Source: Sinorhizobium terangae
Lineage (GTDB): Bacteria > Pseudomonadota > Alphaproteobacteria > Rhizobiales > Rhizobiaceae
Assembly (NCBI RefSeq): GCF_009601505.1
Contig: NZ_WITC01000033.1
Coordinates: 98,549 to 162,548, forward strand
Direction of reading: 5' to 3'
Length of the DNA: 64,000 nucleotides
Part shown: piece by piece, positions 42,794-51,036 of the stretch
How positions within the stretch are numbered: the stretch's first letter is position 1
How the letters are laid out: every line of letters starts with the position of its first letter
Program-made: the position numbers and the translations under genes
Notes under the pieces: model-generated
The model's database searches: none
What the model was told of the DNA's origin: nothing
The model's input: only the letters and a program-made list of their open reading frames with translations

Positions 42794-44110
42794 TCAGGTG
42801 TTCCTTCCATTCGATGCCAAACGCAGGCCGGCTGCGCGTCCGCCGCTCGGCACCACGACGATCTGCCTGACCTTGCCCTGTTTGAAGGCGGCGAGGAAAC
42901 GCGGGTAGTCCTTGAAGGCGACGCAGCCATGCGATTCCGCCCGGCCGCCGCGCAGCAGGTAGCTGTGGGTCAGGAAACCGTCGCGGCCGTGCTTGTTCCT
43001 TCCATCGACAGGCAGCATGCGGATCGCCTCTACCCCATGGAAGCGCGCTTCGCGCATCTTCAGATTGTAAGTGTGCGGTGGGGTCGGTCCGGTCATCTTG
43101 ACATTCACGTAGCGTGGGTCATCGGCCATCTTGCCGATGCCGGAATGGGCTTCGAGTACGCTGCCGTCGGGCATATAGACCTTCGCGGCGGTGATGTCGT
43201 AGACGGCGACGCCATTTCCCGGCCTGGCACCGCCGCCGAACATGTTGCGCAGCGCCTGGCCGAAGCCACTGCCGGAACTCGTCTCCGGATCGTCCGGCCG
43301 CGCATAGGCGAGCTTCTGCTGTTTTGGCGTTTCGCGTTCGTCGGCCTTTCCGGTCTCTTCGGTCTTCGGCGCCCTTCCGTCTTGGGCCTTTCCGGTCTCG
43401 GATTTATCCGTTTCGGCAGCAGGCTTTGCGGCTTGATCGCCGCGGGGGCGGAACTGCGGCATAGGACCGACTGACGGGGTGTCCTCGTGCTCTGGCAGGG
43501 CGGCGTCTTCGTCCACGGTTGGATCCTGCGACACGGCGATGTCATCCTCCAACGGCGCCGTCAGCAACGCCGAGAACGCAGCGCCGGTCGCTCCGCTTTG
43601 GGAGGGGGTGGCATAGGCCAGTTGGGTCAAGGGCTTATCAGTCGAAGCGGCGGGCCGTGGACCGAAGCGTTCCGGCACAGGTGCCTCGATCTTTGCAGTC
43701 GCCTGGGGGGACTTGGCAGCGTGGCCGGCGAGTTCCTCGGATGTCAATGCGGCCAGCTTCACCGCGGCGTCGAAGTGCGCCGCTTTGCCACTTGTGTCGG
43801 CATCTGCCGAAACAGCGGGATGGCGGGCGGATTTTGGTGCGGGCAGGAGCTGCGCCGCGGCGGCGACCAGGCTCGGCGCCTGGCCGAACCTGGCGTGCTT
43901 TTCCCATGGGCGCTCTCTTGTCCTCTCCGCCAAATGGAGTTGCGGCTTGGGCAGCAGGTGTCCGGAGCCATGAGCGAAGGAGTTGCCCATCGTGACCATG
44001 CCAGCCACCGACCACGCAGTCGCGCCGGCAAGGGCGGTGCCGCAGCAGGTGATCAACAATGGACGCAACAGACGGTGCAAAAATTTTGGACGAACGATCT
44101 TACTCAACAA
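42794..44110 (-). CDS. DUF2778 (Tlde1-like L,D-transpeptidase-related) envelope protein
   Basis: A 438-residue protein: one membrane segment (about 17-40, LLITCCGTALAGATAWSVAG), a long proline/alanine/acidic low-complexity region (about 55-275) and a C-terminal DUF2778 domain (about 295-425). The domain carries SGIGKMADDPRYVNVKMTGP, PPHTYNLKMREARFHGVEAIRMLP spread over about 45 residues, and the catalytic-like H382 with S393-H-G-C396. Relatives include Tlde1-type L,D-carboxypeptidase/exchange toxins and periplasmic peptidoglycan-modifying proteins. A tethered periplasmic peptidoglycan enzyme is likely. No immunity-type or type VI gene lies beside it. Confidence 0.8.
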   Translation of the reverse strand: MLSKIVRPKFLHRLLRPLLITCCGTALAGATAWSVAGMVTMGNSFAHGSGHLLPKPQLHLAERTRERPWEKHARFGQAPSLVAAAAQLLPAPKSARHPAVSADADTSGKAAHFDAAVKLAALTSEELAGHAAKSPQATAKIEAPVPERFGPRPAASTDKPLTQLAYATPSQSGATGAAFSALLTAPLEDDIAVSQDPTVDEDAALPEHEDTPSVGPMPQFRPRGDQAAKPAAETDKSETGKAQDGRAPKTEETGKADERETPKQQKLAYARPDDPETSSGSGFGQALRNMFGGGARPGNGVAVYDITAAKVYMPDGSVLEAHSGIGKMADDPRYVNVKMTGPTPPHTYNLKMREARFHGVEAIRMLPVDGRNKHGRDGFLTHSYLLRGGRAESHGCVAFKDYPRFLAAFKQGKVRQIVVVPSGGRAAGLRLASNGRNT

Positions 44111-44517
44111 CGCATATCAAGCCAAAAAATCCCGCAAAGGCCCACGGGCCGACGAGCGACCACCGCTGCGCGACTTCTGGATTGTCCCCTTCTTGACGAC
44201 GGATTGAGAAAAGATGGACAACTATGGTTAAATTTTGCTTTCCAGAACGCAGATTGATCCAAATCTGCCTGTTGGATGCCCTGCAGGCCTGTTAGCCGGA
44301 ATATCTGCCAATGAGCTGGAAGGGTGGGCATCGCAGCGCATAGTGTCTGCGGGGGCCTTTCGTGGGGAGGTTGCAAGTCTTCGGGCAGCAGCCCCGAGCT
44401 CCGCCGTTCGATTCCGATCCAGCCGAGAGATGAGCAAGCACCAGCCCGAGACAGTCTGTCTAATCAATCAGCCGGGAGCCTGCATGTGTGGGGCAAACGG
44501 CCCTGAAATCATCGTGA
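44111..44517. other. 407-bp gap without a convincing gene
   Basis: Upstream region of the DUF2778 gene and downstream of pcm. It contains an AT-rich patch near 44215-44240 (promoter candidate for the DUF2778 gene). Short frames on both strands lack ribosome sites and family resemblance and are not called. Confidence 0.5.
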
Positions 44518-45189
44518 TCAGGCCGCCTCGAGCCGGCTGAATCGAACCGGGATCAGTTGCCGCGCCTCGAATTGTCCTGCCGAATCCTTGTCGATGACGG
44601 TCAGAAACTGTTCTTCGGACCCCACGGGAAGAACCATGCGGCCCTTCGGCTTGAGCTGCTCAAGCAATGCTGGCGGTGCCTCCTCAGCCGCCGCCGTGAC
44701 CAGGATCTTGTCGAACGGAGCGTGCTCAGGCCAGCCGCGAGACCCGTCGCCGATACGGATGCCGATATTTGAGATGCCGAGGCCGTGCAGGAGAGCCTCG
44801 GCATGGTTTGCGAATTCCTCGATGATTTCGACGCTCCAAACATGCCCGGCGAGTTCTGCGAGGATCGCGGTTTGGTAGCCAAGGCCGGTGCCGATCTCGA
44901 GCACTGCCTCATCCGGTTGGGGAGCAAGGAGATCGGTCATCAGCGCGACCATGAACGGCTGCGACACCGTTTTATCGAAGCCGATCGGCAGCGGCATGTC
45001 CTGGTAGGCAAAGGGCGCAGCCGGAGCCGGCACGAAAAGATGCCGGGGCACCCGCAGCATTGCTGCCATTACCCGTTCATCGAGCTCCGCCTTGCCCAGT
45101 TCCTCGCTTTCAAGGTCGGCATAGATTGCGATCACCTCGACCATGTGCCTGCGCAGGACTGCGAGGTGCTCTTCCTTCATTGCCTTCAT
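44518..45189 (-). CDS. pcm: Protein-L-isoaspartate O-methyltransferase
   Basis: A 223-residue Pcm. It methylates isoaspartyl residues with S-adenosylmethionine to start their repair. SAM motif I is VLEIGTGLGYQTAILAELAG; the family signatures LPIGFDKTVSQPFMVALM and GDGSRGWPEHAPFDKILVTA are present. The start at 45189 has a second in-frame ATG at 45180 (MKEEHL). It follows a metallophosphoesterase gene by 121 bases on the same strand. A second Pcm domain is fused to an esterase at 46980-48965, so this region holds two divergent Pcm copies. Confidence 0.95.
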   Translation of the reverse strand: MKAMKEEHLAVLRRHMVEVIAIYADLESEELGKAELDERVMAAMLRVPRHLFVPAPAAPFAYQDMPLPIGFDKTVSQPFMVALMTDLLAPQPDEAVLEIGTGLGYQTAILAELAGHVWSVEIIEEFANHAEALLHGLGISNIGIRIGDGSRGWPEHAPFDKILVTAAAEEAPPALLEQLKPKGRMVLPVGSEEQFLTVIDKDSAGQFEARQLIPVRFSRLEAA

Positions 45190-45310
45190 GACCGTAGGCT
45201 CTCCTCAGCCAGTTCGCCGCCAGATAGCCCCTCATCATTATGGGTCACGGATATACGATAGCAAGATGGGAGGATTTGCCGCCGTCCGGTGCCGAGACGC
45301 GCTCGCGTTG

Positions 45311-46021
45311 TCAAAGCTCGAGAATGGCGTAGGGGCGGCCCGTCGGCTTTTCGATATGGGCCGCGACATTGAACACCGGAGCGCCGCCCGGCGTTTGTCC
45401 TTCATAGGTGCCTTTGTGCGCATGGCCGTGAACGACCGCGCTCACCTGGAAGCGGTCGATGGTCTCGGCCAGACGCGATGATCCGAGAAACGGATATATT
45501 TCCTTGGGTTCGCCGGCAACCGTTTCGGCGATCGGGGCATAGTGCAGAATGACAAGGGCGCGCTGTGCCCGGGTGTTCCTCAAGGCATTCTCCAGCCGCA
45601 TGGCCTCGTCTACGCTCTCCGAAACCATGGTTTTAATGGCAGCCTCGCCGAAGGAACCCAGCATGTGCCGGCCGAAGCCGCCGATGAAGCCCTTGGTTCC
45701 GGCGAATCCCACACCGGAGATCTCGACCGCCTGGCCGTTAAGAAGGTGGACGCCAGCCTTGACGAGAATGGAAGAGACTTCCTCCGTCGCATCGCCCTGG
45801 TGATCGTGGTTTCCAAGAACGGCAACCACGGGAACCGTGCAGGACTTCAAGTCGTCTGCCAGGAGTTCGGCTTCAACCGGCTTGCCGAGGTCCGTCAAGT
45901 CGCCCGCGATGACGAGCACGTCGGCGGCTTTCGACATTTCAGAAAACAACTCCGCGTAGGAGACGGACCTGTCTTCCTTGACGTGAAGGTCAGCGACGGC
46001 GGCGACTTTTAGCTTGCTCAT
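45311..46021 (-). CDS. Calcineurin-like metallophosphoesterase
   Basis: A 236-residue metallophosphoesterase with all metal motifs: ADLH near residue 10, AGDLTD near 40, VLGNHDHQGD near 70, LHYAPIAET near 160 and VVHGHAHKG near 195. Enzymes of this class hydrolyse phosphomonoesters, cyclic nucleotides or NMP-type phosphodiesters in the cytoplasm. Its ATG at 46021 overlaps the stop of the nucleotidyltransferase gene by four bases, so the two proteins are made from one coupled message. The pairing suggests that one enzyme reverses or processes the product of the other; no substrate is evident. Confidence 0.92.
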   Translation of the reverse strand: MSKLKVAAVADLHVKEDRSVSYAELFSEMSKAADVLVIAGDLTDLGKPVEAELLADDLKSCTVPVVAVLGNHDHQGDATEEVSSILVKAGVHLLNGQAVEISGVGFAGTKGFIGGFGRHMLGSFGEAAIKTMVSESVDEAMRLENALRNTRAQRALVILHYAPIAETVAGEPKEIYPFLGSSRLAETIDRFQVSAVVHGHAHKGTYEGQTPGGAPVFNVAAHIEKPTGRPYAILEL

Positions 46022-46839
46022 GGTGTCTGCTCCTCTACGCCTTCGCGCATCTCACCATCGCCGCCGATATCGGCAAATCCCCATTCCTTGACGTCGATCT
46101 CGTAGTCAGGGCGCGAGTACATGCGCCCGCGGCAGATTTTCGTCTGCGGCAGCGGCAGATCCCGTTGCGCCGAAAGCCTGCTCAAGAGTTCGTCCAGCAG
46201 CCATTGCGGAACATTGTTGCGCTCGGACGGGTAGATCCATCGGAAATTGAGGAGGTGGATAAGCAGCACCTCCCAGTGAACTTCCATGTATTCCAGCAAT
46301 CTTGCCCAATCGATCCGGTCGTGCGCCTTCAAGATCACGTGCGCCACGTCGGCACCGTCATAGCGTTCGCGAAGCTGGATGAAGGACTTCGACCAGACCA
46401 ATTCGGTCGGCGCGGCGATCGAGACGGGACAACCGCTGATTTCCACAGGCAGCGCATGTGTGAACCAGGCATCGTTGACCAGCATGGTTCCATTCGGCGA
46501 GGCGAAGATTACGTCGAAGAAAAACCTGCCCTTGAACACCTTCCCGAGCCATCGGTCGTCTTCGATTTCGACGGCATAGCCGCGGGACTTGAAGTGCTTG
46601 AGGATGCGGGCGTAGTCGCCCGCCTTGCAAAAGATGTCGAGATCCTTCGTCGGCCTTGATATGCCGGTATAGGCGCTGACGGCAAAGGTACCCGCGACCA
46701 GGAAGGAGATTTTCGAGCGAACGAGCTCAGCGAGCGCTTCGGCGACAAACGCCTCGGCTTCCTCATCGACGAGTTGCGGCATCGCGAGAGATCCGGATGC
46801 CCGGCGCGAATTCTTTTGCGGCGGTACGGCTGACGCCAT
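46018..46839 (-). CDS. Nucleotidyltransferase-fold protein (MNT/AbiEii-like)
   Basis: A 273-residue protein whose residues 35-150 form a minimal pol-beta-type nucleotidyltransferase: LVAGTFAVSAYTGISRPTKD then LDIF (G-hx and D-x-D) and a third carboxylate in FFDVIFAS. A helical C-terminal half (about 150-270) is of unknown function. Such folds transfer an NMP to RNA, protein or a small molecule. It is the first gene of a unit with the metallophosphoesterase, and a consensus RpoE2-type promoter lies 35 bases before its start. An AbiEii-like toxin role is possible but there is no AbiEi-type antitoxin gene. Confidence 0.82.
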   Translation of the reverse strand: MASAVPPQKNSRRASGSLAMPQLVDEEAEAFVAEALAELVRSKISFLVAGTFAVSAYTGISRPTKDLDIFCKAGDYARILKHFKSRGYAVEIEDDRWLGKVFKGRFFFDVIFASPNGTMLVNDAWFTHALPVEISGCPVSIAAPTELVWSKSFIQLRERYDGADVAHVILKAHDRIDWARLLEYMEVHWEVLLIHLLNFRWIYPSERNNVPQWLLDELLSRLSAQRDLPLPQTKICRGRMYSRPDYEIDVKEWGFADIGGDGEMREGVEEQTP

Positions 46840-46873
46840 GCTGTTCTCCCGGGCCGACAGTATCTTCTACGAG

Positions 46874-46898
46874 AACACGCCAAATTGGGGGAAGTTCC
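46874..46898 (-). promoter_or_regulatory. RpoE2/EcfG-type promoter for the nucleotidyltransferase unit
   Basis: On the reverse strand GGAAC (46898-46894), 17 bases, then GTT (46876-46874) matches the alphaproteobacterial general-stress sigma consensus GGAAC-N16/17-GTT. It is placed 35 bases before the ATG at 46839. Confidence 0.7.
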
Positions 46899-46979
46899 GC
46901 GCCATCGTCCAACGCGGGCGGATGCCCTGTGCAACTGCAGCCGAGGAAGCGCCGAACCCGTCGCGCTTCGTCGCTCACC

Positions 46980-48965
46980 TCAGAGCCCGAAGGGGAATGT
47001 CTCCGGCATGCCTGGGCGTACATGCTCCGGCATCAGAGGGGCTACCGGTGTCGTCAGGTCGAACCAGACAAAAGCATCGAATTGATGCGGCAACGATGCA
47101 TGGAGGTAGTGGCTCATGCGTTCGGTCTCTGGTCTGTAGATGACACCGATGAATCGTTCGAGTTTCGGCTCGTCCAGGCGCCGGCGCAAGGCGTCGTCGC
47201 GCGAGAAATCGAGCAGAAAGCGATCAACATCCGAGTCGTGAAAGACTCTTTCGTAACTGCCGGGTAGGGAAGGCTGGATTTCCTTCATCTTGATTTCACC
47301 GTCCCAGGCACTTGCTGCCGCCACTTTGCCGCCGTGCGTTCCGAAACCGATCAATGCTGCCTGCTCCCCAAAACGTTCGCGGCAAAGCTGACCGATGTTC
47401 AACTCGTCGCGAGCCGCTCCCATCTCCGTGTGGCGCGCATCGCCGATATGGGAATTATGCGCCCACACGATGGCTTTCGAACCGGAACCGCGCGACTCCA
47501 GGAGGTGTTCGAGCGTTTCGAACATGTGTCTGTCGCGCAAGTTCCAGGAATCGGCACCGGCATAATACATGGTCCGGTAGTATTGTTCGGCCGCGGAAAT
47601 CAGCCGGGCATTCTGTGCCGCGTCGAAAAGCTGGTCCCCGTCGCTGTCGGTCGCTTCCAGGCTGCGCTCAAGGAGCTCGCGGCATTGACGCACCACGGCC
47701 TCCTCGCATTTGTTGTAGCTCGCGGTCAGCACGGCCCGACCATAGGTAGATGGATCGTTTTGCCATGGGGTGAGACACCCGTAGCGTTCCCTCGCGACAG
47801 TCGCGGCGGCCGGATCGACCTTGTCGAGATAGTCCAGAACGGCGGCAATGGATTCGCGCATGTTGTAGATGTCGAGTCCGTAGAAGCCGGCCCGGTCCTG
47901 TTCGGCGACGCTGTCATTGTATTCGCGCATCCAGTCGACGAAGGACATGACCTCGCGGTTCCGCCACATCCACGTAGGAAAGCGCTGGAATGGAGCATTC
48001 GAGCCGCGCCGGTGAGGGCGATGCCGAACATATCGATCAACGGCTGCCGCGTCCGGCCAGTCGGCCTCCACTGCGAGGATTGTAAAACCGTGCTCTTCGA
48101 TCAGCCGACGGGTGATGGCGGCGCGAGCGCGATAGAATTCCGAGGTCCCATGACTGGATTCGCCAAGCAATACCACGCGGCGGTTGCCGAAGCGATCGAA
48201 GAGCCGCCCGAAGGCTGGATCGTCGAGGTCGGGCAACGGCTCGGCGACATCGGCGACCATTTCGGGGAGCGTGCGGGAAGGCGGACGGGGGATCGATCGA
48301 GCAGGTTGCGACGGCTCATCTCTCCGGGCGTGCTCGCCGATTAGCGGGACAAAGCGGACGCCGCCAAGGTCATGCTCCTCGAAGGTCGTGGCGTTGACGC
48401 GGGTCACCTTGAGCAAGCGCTGCTCACCCGCCGGTCCGATCGGTATGACCATGTGACCGCCAAGATCAAGCTGCTCCTTCAGAGCTTGCGGCACGCTGGT
48501 GCTGCCAGCGGCAACGAGAATAGCATCGAAGGGGCCCGCTTCCGGCCAGCCCTTCGTTCCATCGCCGATGCGGACGTCGATATTGTCGTATCCGAGCCTG
48601 GCAAAACGCTGACTGGCCCCGTTTGCGAGCGGTGCGTGACGTTCGACGGTGTAGACATGTCCGGCGACCCTGCTCAAAACGGCGGCTGCGTAACCGGAGC
48701 CGGTCCCGACTTCCAGCACCGTATCGCCGGCCTCGATCTCGGCCTCAGCGATCATCAGCGCGACGATGTAAGGCTGCGAGATCGTCTGTCCTTCGCCGAT
48801 TGCGAGCGGAGCGTCTTCATAGGCGAACTCCTCAAAGCCTGGATCGACGAAAGCCTCGCGAGGAACAATCCGCATGGCTTCGACGACACGGGGATCATCG
48901 ATCCCGCGGCGGACGATATGGAGATCCACCATCCGGTCGCGAGCACGGGATAGATCAAGTCTCAT
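46980..48965 (-). CDS. Fusion of protein-L-isoaspartate methyltransferase and erythromycin esterase-like domain
   Basis: A 661-residue two-domain protein. Residues 1-213 are a Pcm domain (SAM motif VLEVGTGSGYAAAVLSRVAG at 84-103, GDGTKGWPEAGPFDAILVAA). After a linker (214-240), residues 245-655 form an erythromycin esterase-type hydrolase with GESSHGT (268-274), AVEADWPDA (298-306) and WAHNSHIGDA. Ere enzymes hydrolyse macrolide lactones using a catalytic histidine/glutamate pair; chromosomal homologues mostly have unknown substrates. The reading frame is intact across the join, so the fusion looks real. It shares a divergent region with yihY that contains RpoE2-type promoter sequences, which points to stress control. 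Confidence 0.88.
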   Translation of the reverse strand: MRLDLSRARDRMVDLHIVRRGIDDPRVVEAMRIVPREAFVDPGFEEFAYEDAPLAIGEGQTISQPYIVALMIAEAEIEAGDTVLEVGTGSGYAAAVLSRVAGHVYTVERHAPLANGASQRFARLGYDNIDVRIGDGTKGWPEAGPFDAILVAAGSTSVPQALKEQLDLGGHMVIPIGPAGEQRLLKVTRVNATTFEEHDLGGVRFVPLIGEHARRDEPSQPARSIPRPPSRTLPEMVADVAEPLPDLDDPAFGRLFDRFGNRRVVLLGESSHGTSEFYRARAAITRRLIEEHGFTILAVEADWPDAAAVDRYVRHRPHRRGSNAPFQRFPTWMWRNREVMSFVDWMREYNDSVAEQDRAGFYGLDIYNMRESIAAVLDYLDKVDPAAATVARERYGCLTPWQNDPSTYGRAVLTASYNKCEEAVVRQCRELLERSLEATDSDGDQLFDAAQNARLISAAEQYYRTMYYAGADSWNLRDRHMFETLEHLLESRGSGSKAIVWAHNSHIGDARHTEMGAARDELNIGQLCRERFGEQAALIGFGTHGGKVAAASAWDGEIKMKEIQPSLPGSYERVFHDSDVDRFLLDFSRDDALRRRLDEPKLERFIGVIYRPETERMSHYLHASLPHQFDAFVWFDLTTPVAPLMPEHVRPGMPETFPFGL

Positions 48966-49049
48966 CAGGGCGTTCCCTTACATTGACTGCGTCGGCCGAT
49001 GCCTACCGGTCGCGTCCTGGCGGCGCGCGGCCCATTCCGTGGTTCCGTC

Positions 49050-49076
49050 GGAACTGGTGAAGAGCGCGAATGTTCC
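49050..49076. promoter_or_regulatory. Symmetric RpoE2-type promoter, GGAAC-N17-GTTCC
   Basis: GGAAC (49050-49054) and GTTCC (49072-49076) are separated by 17 bases. Because the motif is symmetric it fits GGAAC-N17-GTT on both strands. On the reverse strand it would initiate about 80 bases upstream of the Pcm-Ere fusion start at 48965. Confidence 0.6.
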
Positions 49077-49159
49077 GCGCATCTCATTCCGAGACGGCAC
49101 GTTTCCTCTACGAATGGCGCATCGAGTGGGGGAGGATGCTCGAAGGATGACGAACCGTC

Positions 49160-49184
49160 GGAACAAGGCATTTCCCCCGGAGTT
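49160..49184 (+). promoter_or_regulatory. RpoE2/EcfG-type promoter for yihY
   Basis: GGAAC (49160-49164), 17 bases, GTT (49182-49184), about 55 bases before the ATG at 49239. A second, more distant match lies at 49050. Confidence 0.65.
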
Positions 49185-49238
49185 GCTAGTGCGTGCGGCG
49201 CGAAGAAGTCCATTCGAGAAAATCAGCGGACAGCGGTC

Positions 49239-50231
49239 ATGAGCACGAAGGAAACGGATCTTGCCGAAAAACTGCAGGCCACGGAGCCGGGGCGGGGCCG
49301 GGATGCCGCGACACCGAGGGAAATACCCGCGAAAGGGATGCGGGACGTCTTCTGGCGAGTGGTCGCGGAAATCTCCGAAGAGCGAATCGCTCTGATCTCG
49401 GCCGGCGTGACTTTCTATCTGCTGTTGGCGCTATTTCCTGCGCTGGCCGCACTGGTCTCGATCTACGGACTTGTCGCTGACCCATCGGCAATCGGCACGC
49501 ATATGGGCATTCTGGACGTGTTGTTGCCGCCCGGGTCCTACGATCTGATCATGGATCAGTTGAAGGCGCTGACAACGCAAAAGACGTCCACGCTCGGTAT
49601 CGGCTTCCTGGTGAGCCTGCTCGTTTCCTTGTGGAGCGCGGCTAATGGCATGGCGGCGCTCTTTGACGCGATGAATGTCGCCTACGGAGAACAGGAAAAG
49701 AGAGGCTTTCTGCGGAGAATCCTCTTGCGCCTTGCGTTCACCTTTGCAGCCCTGCTGTTCGTAGTCGCGCTGATCGTGGCGGTTGGCGTCGTACCGGCTG
49801 TTCTTGCCTATCTGTGGCTCGATCGCTGGGTAGAGATCTTGACCAAGGTTGCGAGGTGGCCGGCCATGCTGCTTCTTGCCACGATCGGTACGGTTCTCAT
49901 CTATCGTTTCGGTCCAAGTCGGGAACGGGCGAAACTCAGATGGCTAAGCTGGGGCGCGGTCTTTAGCACATTATTGTGGTTCGCCGCCTCCTGGATCTTT
50001 TCGTACTATCTGGAGAACTTCGCCAACTACAACGCCACATATGGCGCTCTGGGCGTCCTTGTCGGTCTGATGATGTGGGTCTGGCTCTCGGTGATGATCC
50101 TGATCGTCGGCGCGCTCATCAATGCCGAGCTCGAGCACCAGACGGCGGTGGACTCAACGACAGGCAAGCCGCTGCCCATGGGTAAACGCGGTGCCTACGT
50201 GGCCGACACGCTCGGTAAATCGGCTGATTGA
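49239..50231 (+). CDS. yihY: YihY/BrkB (UPF0761) family membrane protein
   Basis: A 330-residue inner-membrane protein of the YihY/BrkB family. After a cytoplasmic N-terminus of about 45 residues come six hydrophobic segments, starting with ISAGVTFYLLLALFPALAAL and including SLLVSLWSAANGMAALFDAM, FAALLFVVALIVAVGVVPAV and VGLMMWVWLSVMILIVGALI, then NAELEHQT at the C-terminal edge as is typical. Function of the family is unsettled (once called RNase BN). ATG 49239 is chosen; the long frame back to 48999 covers the promoter region. It is divergent from the Pcm-Ere gene and has RpoE2-type promoter sequences. Confidence 0.93.
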   Translation: MSTKETDLAEKLQATEPGRGRDAATPREIPAKGMRDVFWRVVAEISEERIALISAGVTFYLLLALFPALAALVSIYGLVADPSAIGTHMGILDVLLPPGSYDLIMDQLKALTTQKTSTLGIGFLVSLLVSLWSAANGMAALFDAMNVAYGEQEKRGFLRRILLRLAFTFAALLFVVALIVAVGVVPAVLAYLWLDRWVEILTKVARWPAMLLLATIGTVLIYRFGPSRERAKLRWLSWGAVFSTLLWFAASWIFSYYLENFANYNATYGALGVLVGLMMWVWLSVMILIVGALINAELEHQTAVDSTTGKPLPMGKRGAYVADTLGKSAD

Positions 50232-50281
50232 GGCATGGCGTGGATCAACATTGGGCCGCGATACGAGTCCGCGGCCGCCCG

Positions 50282-50303
50282 CGCCGGCATTATCTGACCG
50301 GCG
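50282..50303. terminator. Hairpin between convergent yihY and FKBP genes
   Basis: CGCCGG (50282-50287) and CCGGCG (50298-50303) form a perfect 6-bp stem with a 10-base loop in the 88-bp convergent gap. No clear U-tract. Confidence 0.4.
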
Positions 50304-50319
50304 ACGATAGCGCCGCCGC

Positions 50320-50748
50320 CTATGGGTTGACGATTTCCACGACGGTGACATCGAAGACCAGATCCTGGCCGGCGAGGGGATGATTGCCGTCCACCGTCAC
50401 TCGTTCATCGTCGATACCGGTCACGGTGAACGCCATATGACGGCCATCCGCGGTGGTTGCCTGGAGTTTGGTCCCGATCTCGACGCCCTCGGGAACCGCT
50501 GAGCGCGGTACCGACTGGACCTGGGCGTCATCATGACGGCCGTAAGCCTCCTCAGCCGGAATGGCGACCGTGTTCATCTCGCCGATGGCCATGCCGCTGA
50601 TCTCGCGGTCGAGCCCCGGAATGATCTGGCCTGCGCCCACCTTGAATTCAAGCGGCTCCCGACCCTGCGAGGACTCTACTGCGGTGCCGTCCGTCAACTT
50701 TGCAGTATAGTGCATGCGAACAACGTCGCCGTTTTTGACTTCGGTCAT
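50320..50748 (-). CDS. FKBP-type peptidyl-prolyl isomerase (SlyD-like)
   Basis: A 142-residue FKBP/SlyD-type prolyl isomerase and chaperone. It opens with VVRMHYTAKLTDGTAVESS, has GQIIPGLDREISGMAIGEMN (flap and IF-domain border) and ends with the NHPLAGQDLVFDVTVVEI signature of SlyD relatives. There is no histidine/cysteine-rich tail as in E. coli SlyD and no signal peptide, so it should be cytoplasmic. ATG 50748 (MTEVKNGD) has GAGG upstream; the frame to 50886 is an extension without family support. It lies between stress-type genes and converges with yihY. Confidence 0.93.
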   Translation of the reverse strand: MTEVKNGDVVRMHYTAKLTDGTAVESSQGREPLEFKVGAGQIIPGLDREISGMAIGEMNTVAIPAEEAYGRHDDAQVQSVPRSAVPEGVEIGTKLQATTADGRHMAFTVTGIDDERVTVDGNHPLAGQDLVFDVTVVEIVNP

Positions 50749-50961
50749 ATCTGCCTCTCGATGGATGTTGGAGTGACGATTTGCGGTCTCTGGCAAAAAA
50801 GCCGATCGCGTCACGATATGCCGGCCTGTGCCGACGTCGGTACATCTCAGAACTAGCGCGCTAACCTCATTTGTAAACCGCTGCATGCGTGCACGTGTCT
50901 CGCCGATATCGGGACACCGGCGTTAGCAACATATGCAATGTTTCAGAATCGGATCCGGCAG

Positions 50962-50986
50962 GGAACAAGGCTCCAAGTGGCTCGTT
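50962..50986 (+). promoter_or_regulatory. RpoE2/EcfG-type promoter for the 51037-53025 operon
   Basis: GGAAC (50962-50966), 16 bases, CGTT (50983-50986): a full match to the rhizobial general-stress promoter, 50 bases before the ATG at 51037, which itself follows GGGAGGAG. Confidence 0.75.
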
Positions 50987-51036
50987 TGTTTGCATACATG
51001 TGATCGATCCCATTACTCCCTGGGAGGAGCCGAAAA

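Noticed and set aside
44235..44540. 101-codon + strand frame before pcm
   Set aside because: No ribosome site, no recognisable family, runs into the convergent pcm gene.
46980..48965. Acquired macrolide resistance gene
   Set aside because: The Ere-like domain is fused to Pcm, has host-like base composition and no mobile element nearby; a housekeeping or stress role is likelier.
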